This document shows positions 1 to 9,328 of a stretch of 64,000 nucleotides of DNA, one piece after another; positions within the stretch are counted from its first letter, which is position 1, and each line of letters begins with the position of its first letter. A model generated the notes under the pieces. It was not told the origin of the DNA. It was given only the letters and a program-made list of their open reading frames with translations, and did not search any database. Location of the stretch: positions 496,001 through 560,000 of the forward strand of contig NZ_CP049272.1 of assembly GCF_003048775.2 (NCBI RefSeq), in the 5' to 3' direction. The stretch comes from Campylobacter concisus. Its GTDB lineage: Bacteria; Campylobacterota; Campylobacteria; Campylobacterales; Campylobacteraceae. The position numbers were made by a program, and so were the translations under genes.

Positions 1-1
1 C

Positions 2-1603
2 AGTAAAGTTGCCGCAAAACTAGGCTTAAACGAAGACGAGCTTGAGCTTTACGGCAAATTTAAGGCTAAAATTTCCCCTAGACTTGAGCCATCAAACTCA
101 AAGCTCATCTTAGTTACTGCGACTAACCCAACCCCATACGGCGAAGGCAAAACGACTATGTCTATCGGTCTAGCCGACGCACTAAATTCACTTAATAAAA
201 AGGTTTGCCTAGCGCTTCGTGAGCCATCTCTTGGGCCAGTTTTTGGCATAAAGGGTGGAGCGGCAGGTGGCGGCTACTCACAGCTTGCGCCGATGGAGGA
301 TCTAAATTTACACTTCACTGGCGATTTTCACGCGATAACATCGGCAAATAACCTGATTTCAGCGATGATAGATAATAGCCTTTATCAAGAAAACCCACTA
401 AAAATCGAGAAAATTTTATGGAAGCGCTGTATGGATATGAACGACCGCGCGCTTAGATTTATCACAGTGGGTCATGGTGGCAGGACGGATGGCGTGCCAA
501 GAGAAGATGGCTTTAATATCACCGCTGCAAGCGAGATCATGGCTGTGCTTTGTCTAGCAACAAGCCTTTCTGATCTAAAAGAGCGCGTAGCAAACATCAT
601 GGTTGCCTATGATAGCGATAAAAAGCCTATCTACGTGCGTGATCTAGGCTGTCAAGACGCTGTTTGTATACTTTTAAAAGATGCGATCAAGCCAAATTTA
701 TTTCAAACGCTTGAGCACACACCTACGCTCGTACATGGCGGTCCATTTGCAAACATCGCACACGGCTGTAACTCAGTCATTGCAACAAAAACAGCTCTAA
801 ATTTAGCTGACTACGTCATCACTGAAGCTGGCTTTGGCTCTGAGCTTGGTGCGGAGAAATTTTTAGATATAAAATGCAGGGTTGCTGATATCAGGCCAAG
901 CGCTGTGGTGCTTGTAAGCACGATCAGATCGCTAAAATATAACGGCGAAGCAAATAAAGATGAGATCACAAAACCAGATATGAACGCTCTTAAAAAAGGC
1001 ATCGAAAACCTTGGCGGACATATCGAAAATTTAAAAGGTAAATTTGGACAAAACGTAGTTGTGGCGCTTAATAAATTTGACTTTGACACCGATGAAGAGA
1101 TAAATTTCGTAAAAGAGTACTGCCGTGAGCTTGGTGTAGAAGTGGCAGTTTGTGAGAATTTCTTAAAAGGTGGCAAAGGTGCGATTGAGCTTGCCGAGCT
1201 AGTTTTAAAAGCGTGCGATAAGCCAAGTAAGATAAATTTTACATACGAGATGAGCGATGATACGAAAACTAAAATAGAAAAGGTCGCTAAGGAAATTTAT
1301 GGAGCTGGTGAGGTGGTCTTTGAGGAAGCCGCTCTTAAAAAGCTTGAGATGATAAAAGAGCTAAATTTGAGCCATTTGCCAGTTTGTATCGCAAAAACTC
1401 AGTATTCATTTAGCGACGATGCGAAGCTTTTGGGTAGAGCAAAAGGCTTTACATTTAGTGTAAAAGATCTTGATATTAGAACCGGGGCTGGCTTTATCGT
1501 TGCAGTTTGCGGTAAGATCATGCTGATGCCAGGACTTCCAAAAGTACCAGCTGCTGTCAATATGAAGATAGACGCAGACGGCAAGATCGACGGCTTATCG
1601 TAA
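2..1603 (+). CDS. fhs: Formate--tetrahydrofolate ligase, 5' end outside window
   Basis: ATP-dependent ligation of formate to tetrahydrofolate, giving 10-formyl-THF for purine and fMet-tRNA synthesis; cytoplasmic. The frame is open from base 2, and 533 residues are present. The family is usually about 555 residues, so roughly 20-25 N-terminal residues lie upstream of the window. The P-loop-like PTPYGEGKTT is encoded at 128-157, followed by the family's 'GGAAGGGY' and 'FDRE'-type regions and a C-terminal GxIxLMPGLP-type end. The first in-frame ATG (158) is internal, because the essential P-loop precedes it. The gene ends 11 bp before a lipoprotein gene. It fits an organism with formate as a central metabolite, as the formate dehydrogenases later in the window also suggest. 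Confidence 0.95.
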   Translation, partial: SKVAAKLGLNEDELELYGKFKAKISPRLEPSNSKLILVTATNPTPYGEGKTTMSIGLADALNSLNKKVCLALREPSLGPVFGIKGGAAGGGYSQLAPMEDLNLHFTGDFHAITSANNLISAMIDNSLYQENPLKIEKILWKRCMDMNDRALRFITVGHGGRTDGVPREDGFNITAASEIMAVLCLATSLSDLKERVANIMVAYDSDKKPIYVRDLGCQDAVCILLKDAIKPNLFQTLEHTPTLVHGGPFANIAHGCNSVIATKTALNLADYVITEAGFGSELGAEKFLDIKCRVADIRPSAVVLVSTIRSLKYNGEANKDEITKPDMNALKKGIENLGGHIENLKGKFGQNVVVALNKFDFDTDEEINFVKEYCRELGVEVAVCENFLKGGKGAIELAELVLKACDKPSKINFTYEMSDDTKTKIEKVAKEIYGAGEVVFEEAALKKLEMIKELNLSHLPVCIAKTQYSFSDDAKLLGRAKGFTFSVKDLDIRTGAGFIVAVCGKIMLMPGLPKVPAAVNMKIDADGKIDGLS

Positions 1604-1614
1604 ATTTAGAAAAT

Positions 1615-2166
1615 ATGAAATTTGTAAAAATACTATTTTTAATAGTTTTAAGTGCTTTCTTCGTTGGATGCGCGGGAAGATATAAATATAATGTTGAGCC
1701 AACGCCGATACAAAAAGGCGTGGCTCAATACATTGTTAGTGATTTTAACCTAACATTGACGAATCAACCAACTAGATACGAGCACAACACTAACTATAAA
1801 AATGAAAGCGAGCTTCGTGATGAGTTTGTGGAATTTATAAACAAACATCTAAAAGAGCAGGGCATTTTAGGGGACGAAAATAGTTTCAAGATAAAAATAC
1901 AAATGGACTATGAAAGATGGTTTAACTGGGGTGGCAAGGCGTTAAACAAGCCACACTTTCGCTATAGCGTGAAAATTTATGATAACGATGATAGGCTTTT
2001 GGTCTCTTACTCTATACCAGTTTCTACAACGAAATATAGCTATTTTAAAGAGATCGCGGTTTTGGCAGAGATCGCTGCTTTTAGGTGGGACGCAGAGGAT
2101 GAGCCGACCGATATCGACTTGATCTCAAAAACTCTTGTTGATGAAATAAAAGATATAGGAAAATAA
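1615..2166 (+). CDS. Putative lipoprotein, function unknown
   Basis: A 183-residue protein with a lipoprotein signal peptide: basic start (MKFVK), hydrophobic stretch at residues 6-17 and a lipobox ending FVGC, so Cys19 would be lipidated. The remainder is hydrophilic, mixed alpha/beta in character and without a motif I recognise; WFNWGG near the middle and a C-terminal acidic stretch stand out. It starts 11 bp after fhs and ends 15 bp before ribD, so it may be co-transcribed with both. Outer-membrane or periplasmic anchoring is inferred from the signal; no function can be assigned. Confidence 0.8.
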   Translation: MKFVKILFLIVLSAFFVGCAGRYKYNVEPTPIQKGVAQYIVSDFNLTLTNQPTRYEHNTNYKNESELRDEFVEFINKHLKEQGILGDENSFKIKIQMDYERWFNWGGKALNKPHFRYSVKIYDNDDRLLVSYSIPVSTTKYSYFKEIAVLAEIAAFRWDAEDEPTDIDLISKTLVDEIKDIGK

Positions 2167-2181
2167 AAATAGTCTGTTAAG

Positions 2182-3243
2182 ATGAACGACGAATTTTACA
2201 TGGATCTTGCTTTAAGCGAGGCTTGGAAATTTCAAATATTAACCTATCCAAATCCAGCCGTTGGATGCCTTATCCTTGATGAAAATGGTCAAATTTTATC
2301 TTGCAAGGCTCATGAAAAAGCTGGATATTTACACGCTGAACCAACGACGATATTTTTTGCACTTTGCAAAAAAAGTAAAAAATTTAAAGATGATTTTATA
2401 AAAGCATATAACGCTAAATTTAGCTCTAATATAAAAGAGGACGAATTTGGCCTTTTGGAGCCAAAATTTACCTATGAATTTATACTAAAAAATCACTCAA
2501 ATTTACTAAAAAATGCAAAAGCTTACGTTACGCTAGAGCCTTGCTCGCATCATGGTAAAACGCCACCTTGTGCAAATTTACTAAAAGAGCTTGGCTTTAG
2601 TGAGGTCATAATTGGCAGTCATGATGAAAATCAAATAGCAAGTGGTGGTGGTAATTTGTTTAAAAGCGCTGGTATAAAAGTTAAATTTGGCGTTTTAAAA
2701 GAGCGCTGCGATAAGCTGCTTGAACCATTTTTGGCATATCAAAATGGTGGTTTTAGTTTTTTAAAAATCGCAATTAGTAAAAATGGCGTAGCAAGTGGTG
2801 GCATCATCACAAATGAGCTTAGCCGCACGCACGTCCATAAACTAAGAAGCATCATAGATACGCTAGTGATCGGCGGCAACACAGTGCGAGTTGATCGCCC
2901 AAAGCTTGATAGCAGGCTAGTAAGTGGTGGCAAAAATCCAGATGTCTTAATCTACTCAAGAAGTGATAAATTTGATAAAACTATACCGCTTTTTAGTGTG
3001 CCAGGGCGCAAAGTTAGTATTCAAAAAAAGCTTAGCTTAACAGGACTTAGTATGTTTGAAGGTGCTGGCGAGTTTTTAAAACTTGCAAAAGATGGCAAGC
3101 TAGCAAACGTAAAATGGCTACTTATCTATCAAAGCTCAAATTTTAAGGATGGTAAAAGCTTGAGCCTTGATCTAAATTTAAAGCCACTATTTAGTGGGAA
3201 TTTTGGAGACGACAGCTACACTTGGTATGAAATTTTGGATTAA
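2182..3243 (+). CDS. ribD: Bifunctional riboflavin deaminase/reductase RibD
   Basis: Deaminates diaminohydroxyphosphoribosylaminopyrimidine, then reduces the ribose side chain: two steps of riboflavin synthesis. The N-terminal deaminase domain shows the zinc site: His51-Ala-Glu53, and Cys121 and Cys130 in the PCSHHGKTPPC motif. The C-terminal reductase domain follows from about residue 190 (LKIAISKNG, then VIGGNTVRVDRPKLDSR). The total of 353 residues is near normal, but the gap between the HAE and PC motifs is about 45 residues longer than in E. coli RibD, and the reductase domain is correspondingly short. The gene overlaps the convergent ferritin/VIT gene by 4 bp at the stop codons. Confidence 0.93.
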   Translation: MNDEFYMDLALSEAWKFQILTYPNPAVGCLILDENGQILSCKAHEKAGYLHAEPTTIFFALCKKSKKFKDDFIKAYNAKFSSNIKEDEFGLLEPKFTYEFILKNHSNLLKNAKAYVTLEPCSHHGKTPPCANLLKELGFSEVIIGSHDENQIASGGGNLFKSAGIKVKFGVLKERCDKLLEPFLAYQNGGFSFLKIAISKNGVASGGIITNELSRTHVHKLRSIIDTLVIGGNTVRVDRPKLDSRLVSGGKNPDVLIYSRSDKFDKTIPLFSVPGRKVSIQKKLSLTGLSMFEGAGEFLKLAKDGKLANVKWLLIYQSSNFKDGKSLSLDLNLKPLFSGNFGDDSYTWYEILD

Positions 3244-4103
3244 ATATCTAGACCAAAATAGTGCTTGACTAAAAAGCCGATGCCAAAAGATATGATCGCA
3301 ACGCCAAAAGTTATCACGCACATCTCAATCACTCTTGGCAAAAATTTAAGCTCCTTTGCCACACTTATATAAAAGTTGTAAGTGATGATGGCAACCAGCG
3401 CAAAGAAAAACATCGACAAAACAGCGTAAAGACCGCTTGTAAAGATGAAAAATGGAAGTATCAAAAACGCCGTTGTTATGATGTACGAACCACCTGTGTA
3501 GAGCGAATAGGTAAGCGGTTTGATCTCGTCACTTGGATTTTCTTTTGACTCAAGATATGCTGAGCCAGCCATGGAAAGAGCAGCTGCAATGCCCATGATA
3601 AGGCCTGTTGCGCCAACTGATTTTGTATTTGAAAAAGCAAGTGCGATACCACTTAGTGTGCCAGTTAGCTCAACTAATGCGTCATTCATACCAAGAACAA
3701 TGCCACCGGCATTGACTAGTTTCATATCTTTTAACATAGAGATTAAATTGTTTTCATGATTTACTTCTTCTTCATAAATATCTCTAGCTTCAGGATACTC
3801 GTCAACGATACCAAGATAAAATTGTTCTGCATCTTCTTCGCGTGACTCCATAAATTTTAAAGTAAAAGATGTACCAAAAATTTTAACAAGTATCGTATAG
3901 AATATGACTTTGAATAAATTTGCAGTTCTGCTCTCGCCTGTTATCTTTTGACAAAAAGCATAATGTCGTTTTTCCTCAGTGATTAATTTACGAAGTATTT
4001 TTTTATTTTCTTCATTTTTTTCACTAGCTTCTAGTAACGTATAGATGGCGGTATCATCTGCTTCATTTTGTAGCTGTTTTAAAGCACGCTTTTTATCTAG
4101 CAT
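3240..4103 (-). CDS. Ferritin-like/VIT1 fusion membrane protein (MbfA-like)
   Basis: 287 residues from the ATG at 4103, which has a strong AAGGGG site. A longer reading from 4199 runs into tRNA-Leu and is rejected. The N-terminal half is a ferritin/rubrerythrin-like helical domain with two ExxH iron-binding motifs (E44-H47 and E113-H116). From about residue 130 it becomes a VIT1/CCC1 membrane domain with a GMNDALVELTGTLSG signature and about five hydrophobic segments. This is the architecture of MbfA, a ferritin-like iron exporter known from rhizobia. The likely role is export or handling of excess iron at the inner membrane, inferred from architecture. The gene is convergent with ribD and follows tRNA-Leu. 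Confidence 0.85.
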   Translation of the reverse strand: MLDKKRALKQLQNEADDTAIYTLLEASEKNEENKKILRKLITEEKRHYAFCQKITGESRTANLFKVIFYTILVKIFGTSFTLKFMESREEDAEQFYLGIVDEYPEARDIYEEEVNHENNLISMLKDMKLVNAGGIVLGMNDALVELTGTLSGIALAFSNTKSVGATGLIMGIAAALSMAGSAYLESKENPSDEIKPLTYSLYTGGSYIITTAFLILPFFIFTSGLYAVLSMFFFALVAIITYNFYISVAKELKFLPRVIEMCVITFGVAIISFGIGFLVKHYFGLDI

Positions 4104-4157
4104 AAATTCCCCTTTTTTAATTTTGTAAGATTTTGGATTTTGAAGTGTAAGATTGGA

Positions 4158-4242
4158 TGGTGCGATCAGCGAGACTCGAACTCGCACACCTAGCGGCACT
4201 ACCCCCTCAAGATAGCGTGTCTACCAATTCCACCATGATCGC
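4158..4242 (-). tRNA. tRNA-Leu (anticodon GAG)
   Basis: 85 nt with encoded CCA. The acceptor stem GCGATCA pairs with TGATCGC, and the T-arm GCGAGTTCGAGTCTCGC is perfect. The anticodon stem CTATC/GGTAG encloses loop TTGAGGG, giving anticodon GAG, which reads CUC/CUU leucine codons. A long variable arm is present, as expected for a leucine tRNA. It lies directly downstream of atpE and its terminator, and 54 bp upstream of the MbfA-like start. Confidence 0.95.
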
Positions 4243-4253
4243 AAAAAGAGTAA

Positions 4254-4270
4254 AAGCCCCAAAGGGGCTA
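4254..4270 (-). terminator. Rho-independent terminator of atpE
   Basis: On the minus strand AGCCCC-TTT-GGGGCT forms a 6-bp hairpin followed by TTTTACTCTTTTT. It sits between the atpE stop and tRNA-Leu, so it probably separates or attenuates transcription into the tRNA. Confidence 0.7.
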
Positions 4271-4286
4271 AATTTAAGCTTTACGC

Positions 4287-4589
4287 TTAGCCAAGCATTG
4301 GGTTTGCATAAAGAACGATAAGTGTAATAACAAGTGCGTAGATAACTTGTGCTTCGATCATCGCAAGAGCGATAAACATTGTTGTCATAAGTTTGCTACC
4401 AACGCCTGGGTTTCTAGCTGTTCCGCTAATTGTTGCAGCAGCTGTATTACCCATACCAATAGCGCCACCAAGAGCTGCAAGGCCAAGACCAATACCACCA
4501 GCGATAACTGAATATGATCTAATCATCTCGCCATCAGCACCAAATGCAAATGCAGCAAGACCAAGAATTAAAAACACGATCTTTTTCAT
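4287..4589 (-). CDS. atpE: F0F1 ATP synthase subunit c
   Basis: A 100-residue proteolipid that forms the rotor ring of ATP synthase in the inner membrane. Two membrane helices flank the polar loop (ARNPG), and the ion-binding glutamate lies in the second helix (IALAMIEAQVIYALV). A glycine-rich first helix and EAQ rather than the Na+-type Q...ES/T ligands point to proton coupling. The first ~18 residues look like a cleavable signal sequence, as is usual for this gene in epsilonproteobacteria. As elsewhere in the group it stands apart from the other atp genes. A good AAGGAG-like site precedes the ATG at 4589. Confidence 0.95.
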   Translation of the reverse strand: MKKIVFLILGLAAFAFGADGEMIRSYSVIAGGIGLGLAALGGAIGMGNTAAATISGTARNPGVGSKLMTTMFIALAMIEAQVIYALVITLIVLYANPMLG

Positions 4590-4794
4590 CGTTGCTCCTT
4601 TAAAATTTTAAAGCTCTTTCGGATCTGTCCCCTACTTAAACTTTATGAGCCGTAATATTACAAAAACAAAACTTTGTTTCAAATAAAAACACTAAAAATT
4701 TAAATTGCCCATAAAAAATTCTTGGCTTAGAAAAATAAAAGTTTTTTTATGTTATCTTTGAAAAAATTAATTTATTCTTAATCTCAGGTAATCA

Positions 4795-6141
4795 ATGATA
4801 AATGAAAAATTTTCAAAAATAGGCTTTGTTCTTGCTATGGCAGGATCGGCTGTTGGACTTGGTAATGCATGGAAATTTCCAACAATGGTAGGAAACAATG
4901 GTGGCTCAGCGTTTATAATTTTATATTTACTTCTCACGTTTGCTATCGCTTTTGTAGCGTTTTTAGCGGAGCTTAGCATTGGTAAGCTTGGTGAGAGTGA
5001 CGTTGTAAGCTCCATTTATAAACTTGCTCCAAAACATAAAAAAATATGGTCCCTTTCAGGCTTTTTTATGATAGGAGCGATACTTATTGCTTCGTTTTAT
5101 ATGGTTGTCATTGGCTGGATATTAAAGTATATTTATCTTGGCTTTTCGCCACTTTTGGCTGATACTAAAGAAGCAGCAGCGCAGTTTAATACGCTTTTAT
5201 CAAATGATTTAAGTAGTGCTATTGTTTGTTTTAGCTTGGTTTTTTTAATGGTATTTTTTGCTGTTTCAAAAGGTGTGAAAAGTGGCATTGAAAAACTAAA
5301 TATCTGGATGATGCCGGGCCTTTTTATATTGCTTATTTGTATACTTTTTTATGCAATTAGCATGGGTGATGGCTTTGTTAAGGCGGCTAAATTTTTATTT
5401 GTGCCAAATTTTAGTGCGATCACGCCAGATGTTGTTTTGCAAGCTCTTGGACTTGCCTTCTTCTCACTATCTATGGGTGTCGGCGTCATACCGACATACG
5501 CTGCAAATTTACCGGAGCAGACAAATCTTATAAAATCAACGCTTTCTATCATCTTTATAAACATATTAATAGGCATTATGATGGGGCTTGTGGTCTTTAC
5601 ATTTATATTTGCTTATGGGGCTGATAGTACGGCAAGTGGACCAGGGCTTATTTTTATCTCACTTGTTACGCTTTTTGCAAAGCTTGGGATAGTTGGCAAT
5701 ATTATGGCTATCGCATTTTTTGTTTCGCTTTTATTTGCTGGTGTTACAAGTGCTGTTTCGATGATAGAACCATTTGCTTACTATTTGGTTAGAAAATTTG
5801 AAATTTCACGCAAAATGGCTCTTGTTTATATTGGAATTTTTGTCTATATTTTAGGCCTTTTTTGTATTTTTTCATATTATGCGCAGACGGCTAATATCTT
5901 TAGTATTTTTGGTAAGCCAGTCTTTGATGCACTTGATTTTCTTACTTCAAATATAATGATGCCAATAGGTGCCATAATTTTTAGTTTTTTTGTTGGCTAT
6001 AAACTTAAAAAAGAGAGCTTATATCTACTCTTTGGTGAATTTATGGGAAAAGTATTTTTTGAAATTTGGTACTTTACTCTAAGATATATAGTGCCAATTG
6101 CAATTTGCGCCATCATGATCTATCAAATAGCAGGTAAATGA
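4795..6141 (+). CDS. Sodium-dependent SNF-family symporter (copy 1)
   Basis: 448 residues, about 11-12 membrane helices. The neurotransmitter:sodium symporter signature GLGNAWKFP is at residues 21-29, within a first-helix motif shared with the next two genes. Family members use the sodium gradient to import amino acids or similar small organics (bacterial examples LeuT, MhsT, Tyt1). The substrate cannot be told from sequence. This is the first of three tandem paralogues; its stop overlaps the start of copy 2 by 4 bp, so they form one transcription unit. C. jejuni has a related pair at the same place beside atpE and pycB. Confidence 0.92.
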   Translation: MINEKFSKIGFVLAMAGSAVGLGNAWKFPTMVGNNGGSAFIILYLLLTFAIAFVAFLAELSIGKLGESDVVSSIYKLAPKHKKIWSLSGFFMIGAILIASFYMVVIGWILKYIYLGFSPLLADTKEAAAQFNTLLSNDLSSAIVCFSLVFLMVFFAVSKGVKSGIEKLNIWMMPGLFILLICILFYAISMGDGFVKAAKFLFVPNFSAITPDVVLQALGLAFFSLSMGVGVIPTYAANLPEQTNLIKSTLSIIFINILIGIMMGLVVFTFIFAYGADSTASGPGLIFISLVTLFAKLGIVGNIMAIAFFVSLLFAGVTSAVSMIEPFAYYLVRKFEISRKMALVYIGIFVYILGLFCIFSYYAQTANIFSIFGKPVFDALDFLTSNIMMPIGAIIFSFFVGYKLKKESLYLLFGEFMGKVFFEIWYFTLRYIVPIAICAIMIYQIAGK

Positions 6142-7469
6142 TGGATAGATTTAGTAGAGTTGGTTTTGTTCTTTCTATCATTGGAGCGGCTATTGGCCTT
6201 GGTAATGCATGGAAATTTCCATATATGGTCGGTAGTAATGGCGGTTCAGCATTTATTCTTATATATCTATTTTTTGCTTTTGTGGTTGGGCTTAGCATAT
6301 TTTTTGCTGAGATGGCAATGGGTAAAATTTCGCGCCTTGATACGGTTGGGGCATTTAAAAGTCTAGCTACAAAGGGGGCAATTTCCTGGAAATTTGCTGG
6401 TGTTGTGATGGTGACAGGGTTATTCATCGCATCTTTTTACACGCTCATTATCGGCTGGGTTTTAAAATACGTTATCTTAAGTCTTGGTGAGCTTCCAAAA
6501 GATATGGCAAGCTCAGAAGCGCTTTTTGTAAATTTTACTTCAAAGGGCATAGAGGAGCAAATCTTATATTTTAGCATCGCCTTTTTTGCCTACTTTTTTA
6601 TACTTACAAAAGGTATAAAAAGTGGAATAGAGCGTATAAATGTATATCTTATTCCAGCACTTTTTATTTTGCTTTTGCTTATGCTTGGCTACTCTTTTGG
6701 CATGAATGGATTTGATGAGGCGGCTAAATTTTTACTAGTGCCTGATTTTTCAAAGATAGATCAAGGTGCTATCTTAAATGCTCTTGGGTTAGCTTTTTTT
6801 ACGATGTGTATTGGCATTGGCTGCATTTTAACTTACTCATCAAGCCTAGGCAATGATACAAATTTATTCACTTCATCACTTTATGTAGTCTTTGCAAATA
6901 TAATTATTAGCGTAATTATAGGGCTTATAGTTTTTACATTCACCTATGAATTTGGCTCAGAGCCATCAAAGGGTGCAGGGTTAGCATTTATCTCGCTTCC
7001 AACGCTTTTTGCAAAGCTTGGTTTGCTTGGAAATTTCTTAGCTTTTGCATTTTTTACATCTTTATTTTTTGCTGGTATAACATCGGTTATTTCGCTAGTC
7101 GAGCCATTTATATTTTTCTTAAATAAAAGTTTGGGATTTAGTAGAAATAGATCAATTATCATTGTCGGTGCCGTAGTTTATGTTTTAGGGATTTTATGTG
7201 CATTAAGCGGTATTGGTAATTTTAAAGAAGCACTTACATTTTTTGGTAAGAGCTTTTTTGATTTGCTTGATTATCTTAGCTCAAACATTATGCTCCCACT
7301 TGGTGGCATTATATTTGCCATTTTTGTTGGGTACTTTATGAAATTTGAGCTTTTAAAAGAGCTATTTTTGCCTTATATGGGTGAGATTGTTTTTAAAATT
7401 TGGTATTTTTTAATAAGGTTTGTGGCACCAGTTCTAGTTTTTGTGGTGTTAGTAAGGGAGATTGCATAA
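6138..7469 (+). CDS. Sodium-dependent SNF-family symporter (copy 2)
   Basis: 443 residues with the same layout as copy 1: GLGNAWKFP at about residues 20-28, an ILTKGIKSGIERIN loop in the middle and a long hydrophobic C-terminal half. It overlaps copy 1 by 4 bp (ATGATGG over TGA). Its TAA shares one base with the ATG of copy 3. It is the most diverged of the three in residues 60-110. Substrate unknown; uptake of an amino acid is the likely role. Confidence 0.92.
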   Translation: MMDRFSRVGFVLSIIGAAIGLGNAWKFPYMVGSNGGSAFILIYLFFAFVVGLSIFFAEMAMGKISRLDTVGAFKSLATKGAISWKFAGVVMVTGLFIASFYTLIIGWVLKYVILSLGELPKDMASSEALFVNFTSKGIEEQILYFSIAFFAYFFILTKGIKSGIERINVYLIPALFILLLLMLGYSFGMNGFDEAAKFLLVPDFSKIDQGAILNALGLAFFTMCIGIGCILTYSSSLGNDTNLFTSSLYVVFANIIISVIIGLIVFTFTYEFGSEPSKGAGLAFISLPTLFAKLGLLGNFLAFAFFTSLFFAGITSVISLVEPFIFFLNKSLGFSRNRSIIIVGAVVYVLGILCALSGIGNFKEALTFFGKSFFDLLDYLSSNIMLPLGGIIFAIFVGYFMKFELLKELFLPYMGEIVFKIWYFLIRFVAPVLVFVVLVREIA

Positions 7470-8809
7470 TGGCAAAAGAACAGTTTTCTAAAATAGGTTA
7501 TGTTTTAGCAGTTGCAGGGTCAGCTGTTGGACTTGGCAATGCGTGGAAATTTCCATATATGGTCGGTGAAAATGGCGGATCGGCATTTGTTATTTTATAT
7601 CTTTTGATAACGTTTTTAGTTGGCATACCTATCTTTATGGCAGAGCTAAGTATTGGCAAACTTAGTGAGAGCGATAGTGTAAATGCCTTTAGAAAGTTAG
7701 CGAATAAAAATAAAAATTTATGGCAACTAGTTGGAATTTTAGCTATGGTAACCGCAGCTATAATCTCATCTTATTATATTGTTATCATCGGCTGGGTCTT
7801 TAAGTATTTCACACTATCTTTTACCGGTCTTCCAAACGATATAGAAAGTTCAAAAGCAATATTTAACGAGCTTCTTACACATGGTCTTGGCGAGCAGACA
7901 CTTTATTTTGTTATAGCATTTGTAGCTTGCTTTTTTATCCTTTCAAAAGGAGTGAAAAGTGGCATTGAAAAGCTAAATGTTTGGATGATGCCAAGCCTAT
8001 TTATCATGGTTTTAATCATGCTTATCTTTTCTATGACGATGAATGGCTTTACAAAATCGGCTGAGTTTTTACTTGTTCCTGATTTTAGTAAAATTTCATT
8101 TAACTCGCTCTTGCTTGCTCTTGGGCTTGCTTTTTGGACACTATCTCTTGGTATGGCAGCGATCATTACATATTCAGCTAGCTTAAGCGATGATACAAAT
8201 TTAGCTACTTCTACGCTAAGTATTGTCTTTATAAATATCGTCTTAGCCATCATGATGGGTCTTGTTATCTTTACATTTATATTTGAATTTGGCGCAGAGC
8301 CATCTCAAGGACCAGGACTTGTCTTTATTTCGCTTCCAACGCTCTTTGCTAAGCTTGGTGTGATAGGTCAAATTTTAGCTGTGGCATTTTTTGCAGCACT
8401 TATCTTTGCTGGCATTACTTCAGCCATCTCTATCGTAGAGCCGTTTGTATTTTTCTTGATCAGAGAGTATGGCATTAGCAGGATAAAAGCTCTTAGCATA
8501 GTTGGAGCCGGTGTTTTTGTTTTAGGATTTTTGTGCCTTTTATCAAATATAGAAAATGTTGGCGATAAATTTATGCTCTTTGGTAAAAATTTCTTTGATT
8601 TTCTTGATTTTACCGCTTCAAATGTTCTGCTTCCAATTAGTGGTATAGGTGGTGCGATATTTGTTGGATATTTTATGAAAAGAGAGGCACTTTATGTGCT
8701 ATTTAGTCCATATATGAGCGACTTTGTATTTAGTGCATGGTATTTTTTATTAAGATATGTGGCGCCAGTTTGCGTCTTTATCATTATGATAAATAAATTG
8801 TTTTTTTAA
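7469..8809 (+). CDS. Sodium-dependent SNF-family symporter (copy 3)
   Basis: 446 residues from the ATG at 7469. That start has AAGGGAG 8 bases upstream and overlaps the previous stop as TAATG. An upstream in-frame start at 7400 would only add residues from inside copy 2. The NSS signature GLGNAWKFPY is at 21-30 and there are about 11-12 membrane helices. It resembles copy 1 most closely (SKGVKSGIEKLNVWMMPSLF), suggesting local duplication. A TRAP small subunit starts 9 bp downstream, probably in the same operon. Confidence 0.92.
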   Translation: MAKEQFSKIGYVLAVAGSAVGLGNAWKFPYMVGENGGSAFVILYLLITFLVGIPIFMAELSIGKLSESDSVNAFRKLANKNKNLWQLVGILAMVTAAIISSYYIVIIGWVFKYFTLSFTGLPNDIESSKAIFNELLTHGLGEQTLYFVIAFVACFFILSKGVKSGIEKLNVWMMPSLFIMVLIMLIFSMTMNGFTKSAEFLLVPDFSKISFNSLLLALGLAFWTLSLGMAAIITYSASLSDDTNLATSTLSIVFINIVLAIMMGLVIFTFIFEFGAEPSQGPGLVFISLPTLFAKLGVIGQILAVAFFAALIFAGITSAISIVEPFVFFLIREYGISRIKALSIVGAGVFVLGFLCLLSNIENVGDKFMLFGKNFFDFLDFTASNVLLPISGIGGAIFVGYFMKREALYVLFSPYMSDFVFSAWYFLLRYVAPVCVFIIMINKLFF

Positions 8810-8818
8810 GGGTTGTTT

Positions 8819-9328
8819 ATGCAAAAAGTTGAGAAATTTTTTGATAAGGTCGGCGATATAGTCGGCTATATTTGCATGTTTATTATGGCTTTGATGATAA
8901 TAGATGTTTTTTTTAACGTTGTGGCAAGATATTTTTTTTCCTATGGAAACGTCGCATTTCAGGAGCTTGAGTGGCATTTTTTTGCTGTGATATTTTTGCT
9001 TGGCATGAGCTATGCATTAAAAGAAGATGCGCACGTTAGAGTTGATATCTTTTATGCTAAATTTTTACCAAAAAATAAAGCTCTTGTAAATATGATAGGA
9101 ACTGTTATTTTTGTAATCCCATTTGCACTTTTGGTTTCAAATTTATCATTTGAATTTGTGAGTGATGCTTATACTTCAGCTGAAGCTAGTGCAGATCCAG
9201 GTGGTCTTACTCACAGATGGATCATAAAAGCACTTATTCCTTTTTCTTTTTATCTGCTTGTGTTTTTTGCGATCGGCTTTTTTATAAGAAATTTTAATCT
9301 TTACAAAAAAGCTAAAAAGGGGGAATAA
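8819..9328 (+). CDS. dctQ: TRAP transporter small membrane subunit (DctQ type)
   Basis: 169 residues, four predicted membrane helices, and the DctQ-type features NVVARYFF and ELEWHFFAVIFLLG. The start chosen is the ATG at 8819, six bases after AAGGG; a TTG at 8813 is too close to that site. DctQ pairs with DctM in tripartite ATP-independent periplasmic transporters. Its TAA shares one base with the dctM ATG. No periplasmic solute receptor (DctP) gene lies nearby, so the pair looks orphaned within this window. Confidence 0.88.
   Translation: MQKVEKFFDKVGDIVGYICMFIMALMIIDVFFNVVARYFFSYGNVAFQELEWHFFAVIFLLGMSYALKEDAHVRVDIFYAKFLPKNKALVNMIGTVIFVIPFALLVSNLSFEFVSDAYTSAEASADPGGLTHRWIIKALIPFSFYLLVFFAIGFFIRNFNLYKKAKKGE

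Noticed and set aside
4104..4199. Longer N-terminus for the ferritin/VIT protein
   Set aside because: It would run through the 3' part of tRNA-Leu; the ATG at 4103 has a strong ribosome site and the family N-terminus.
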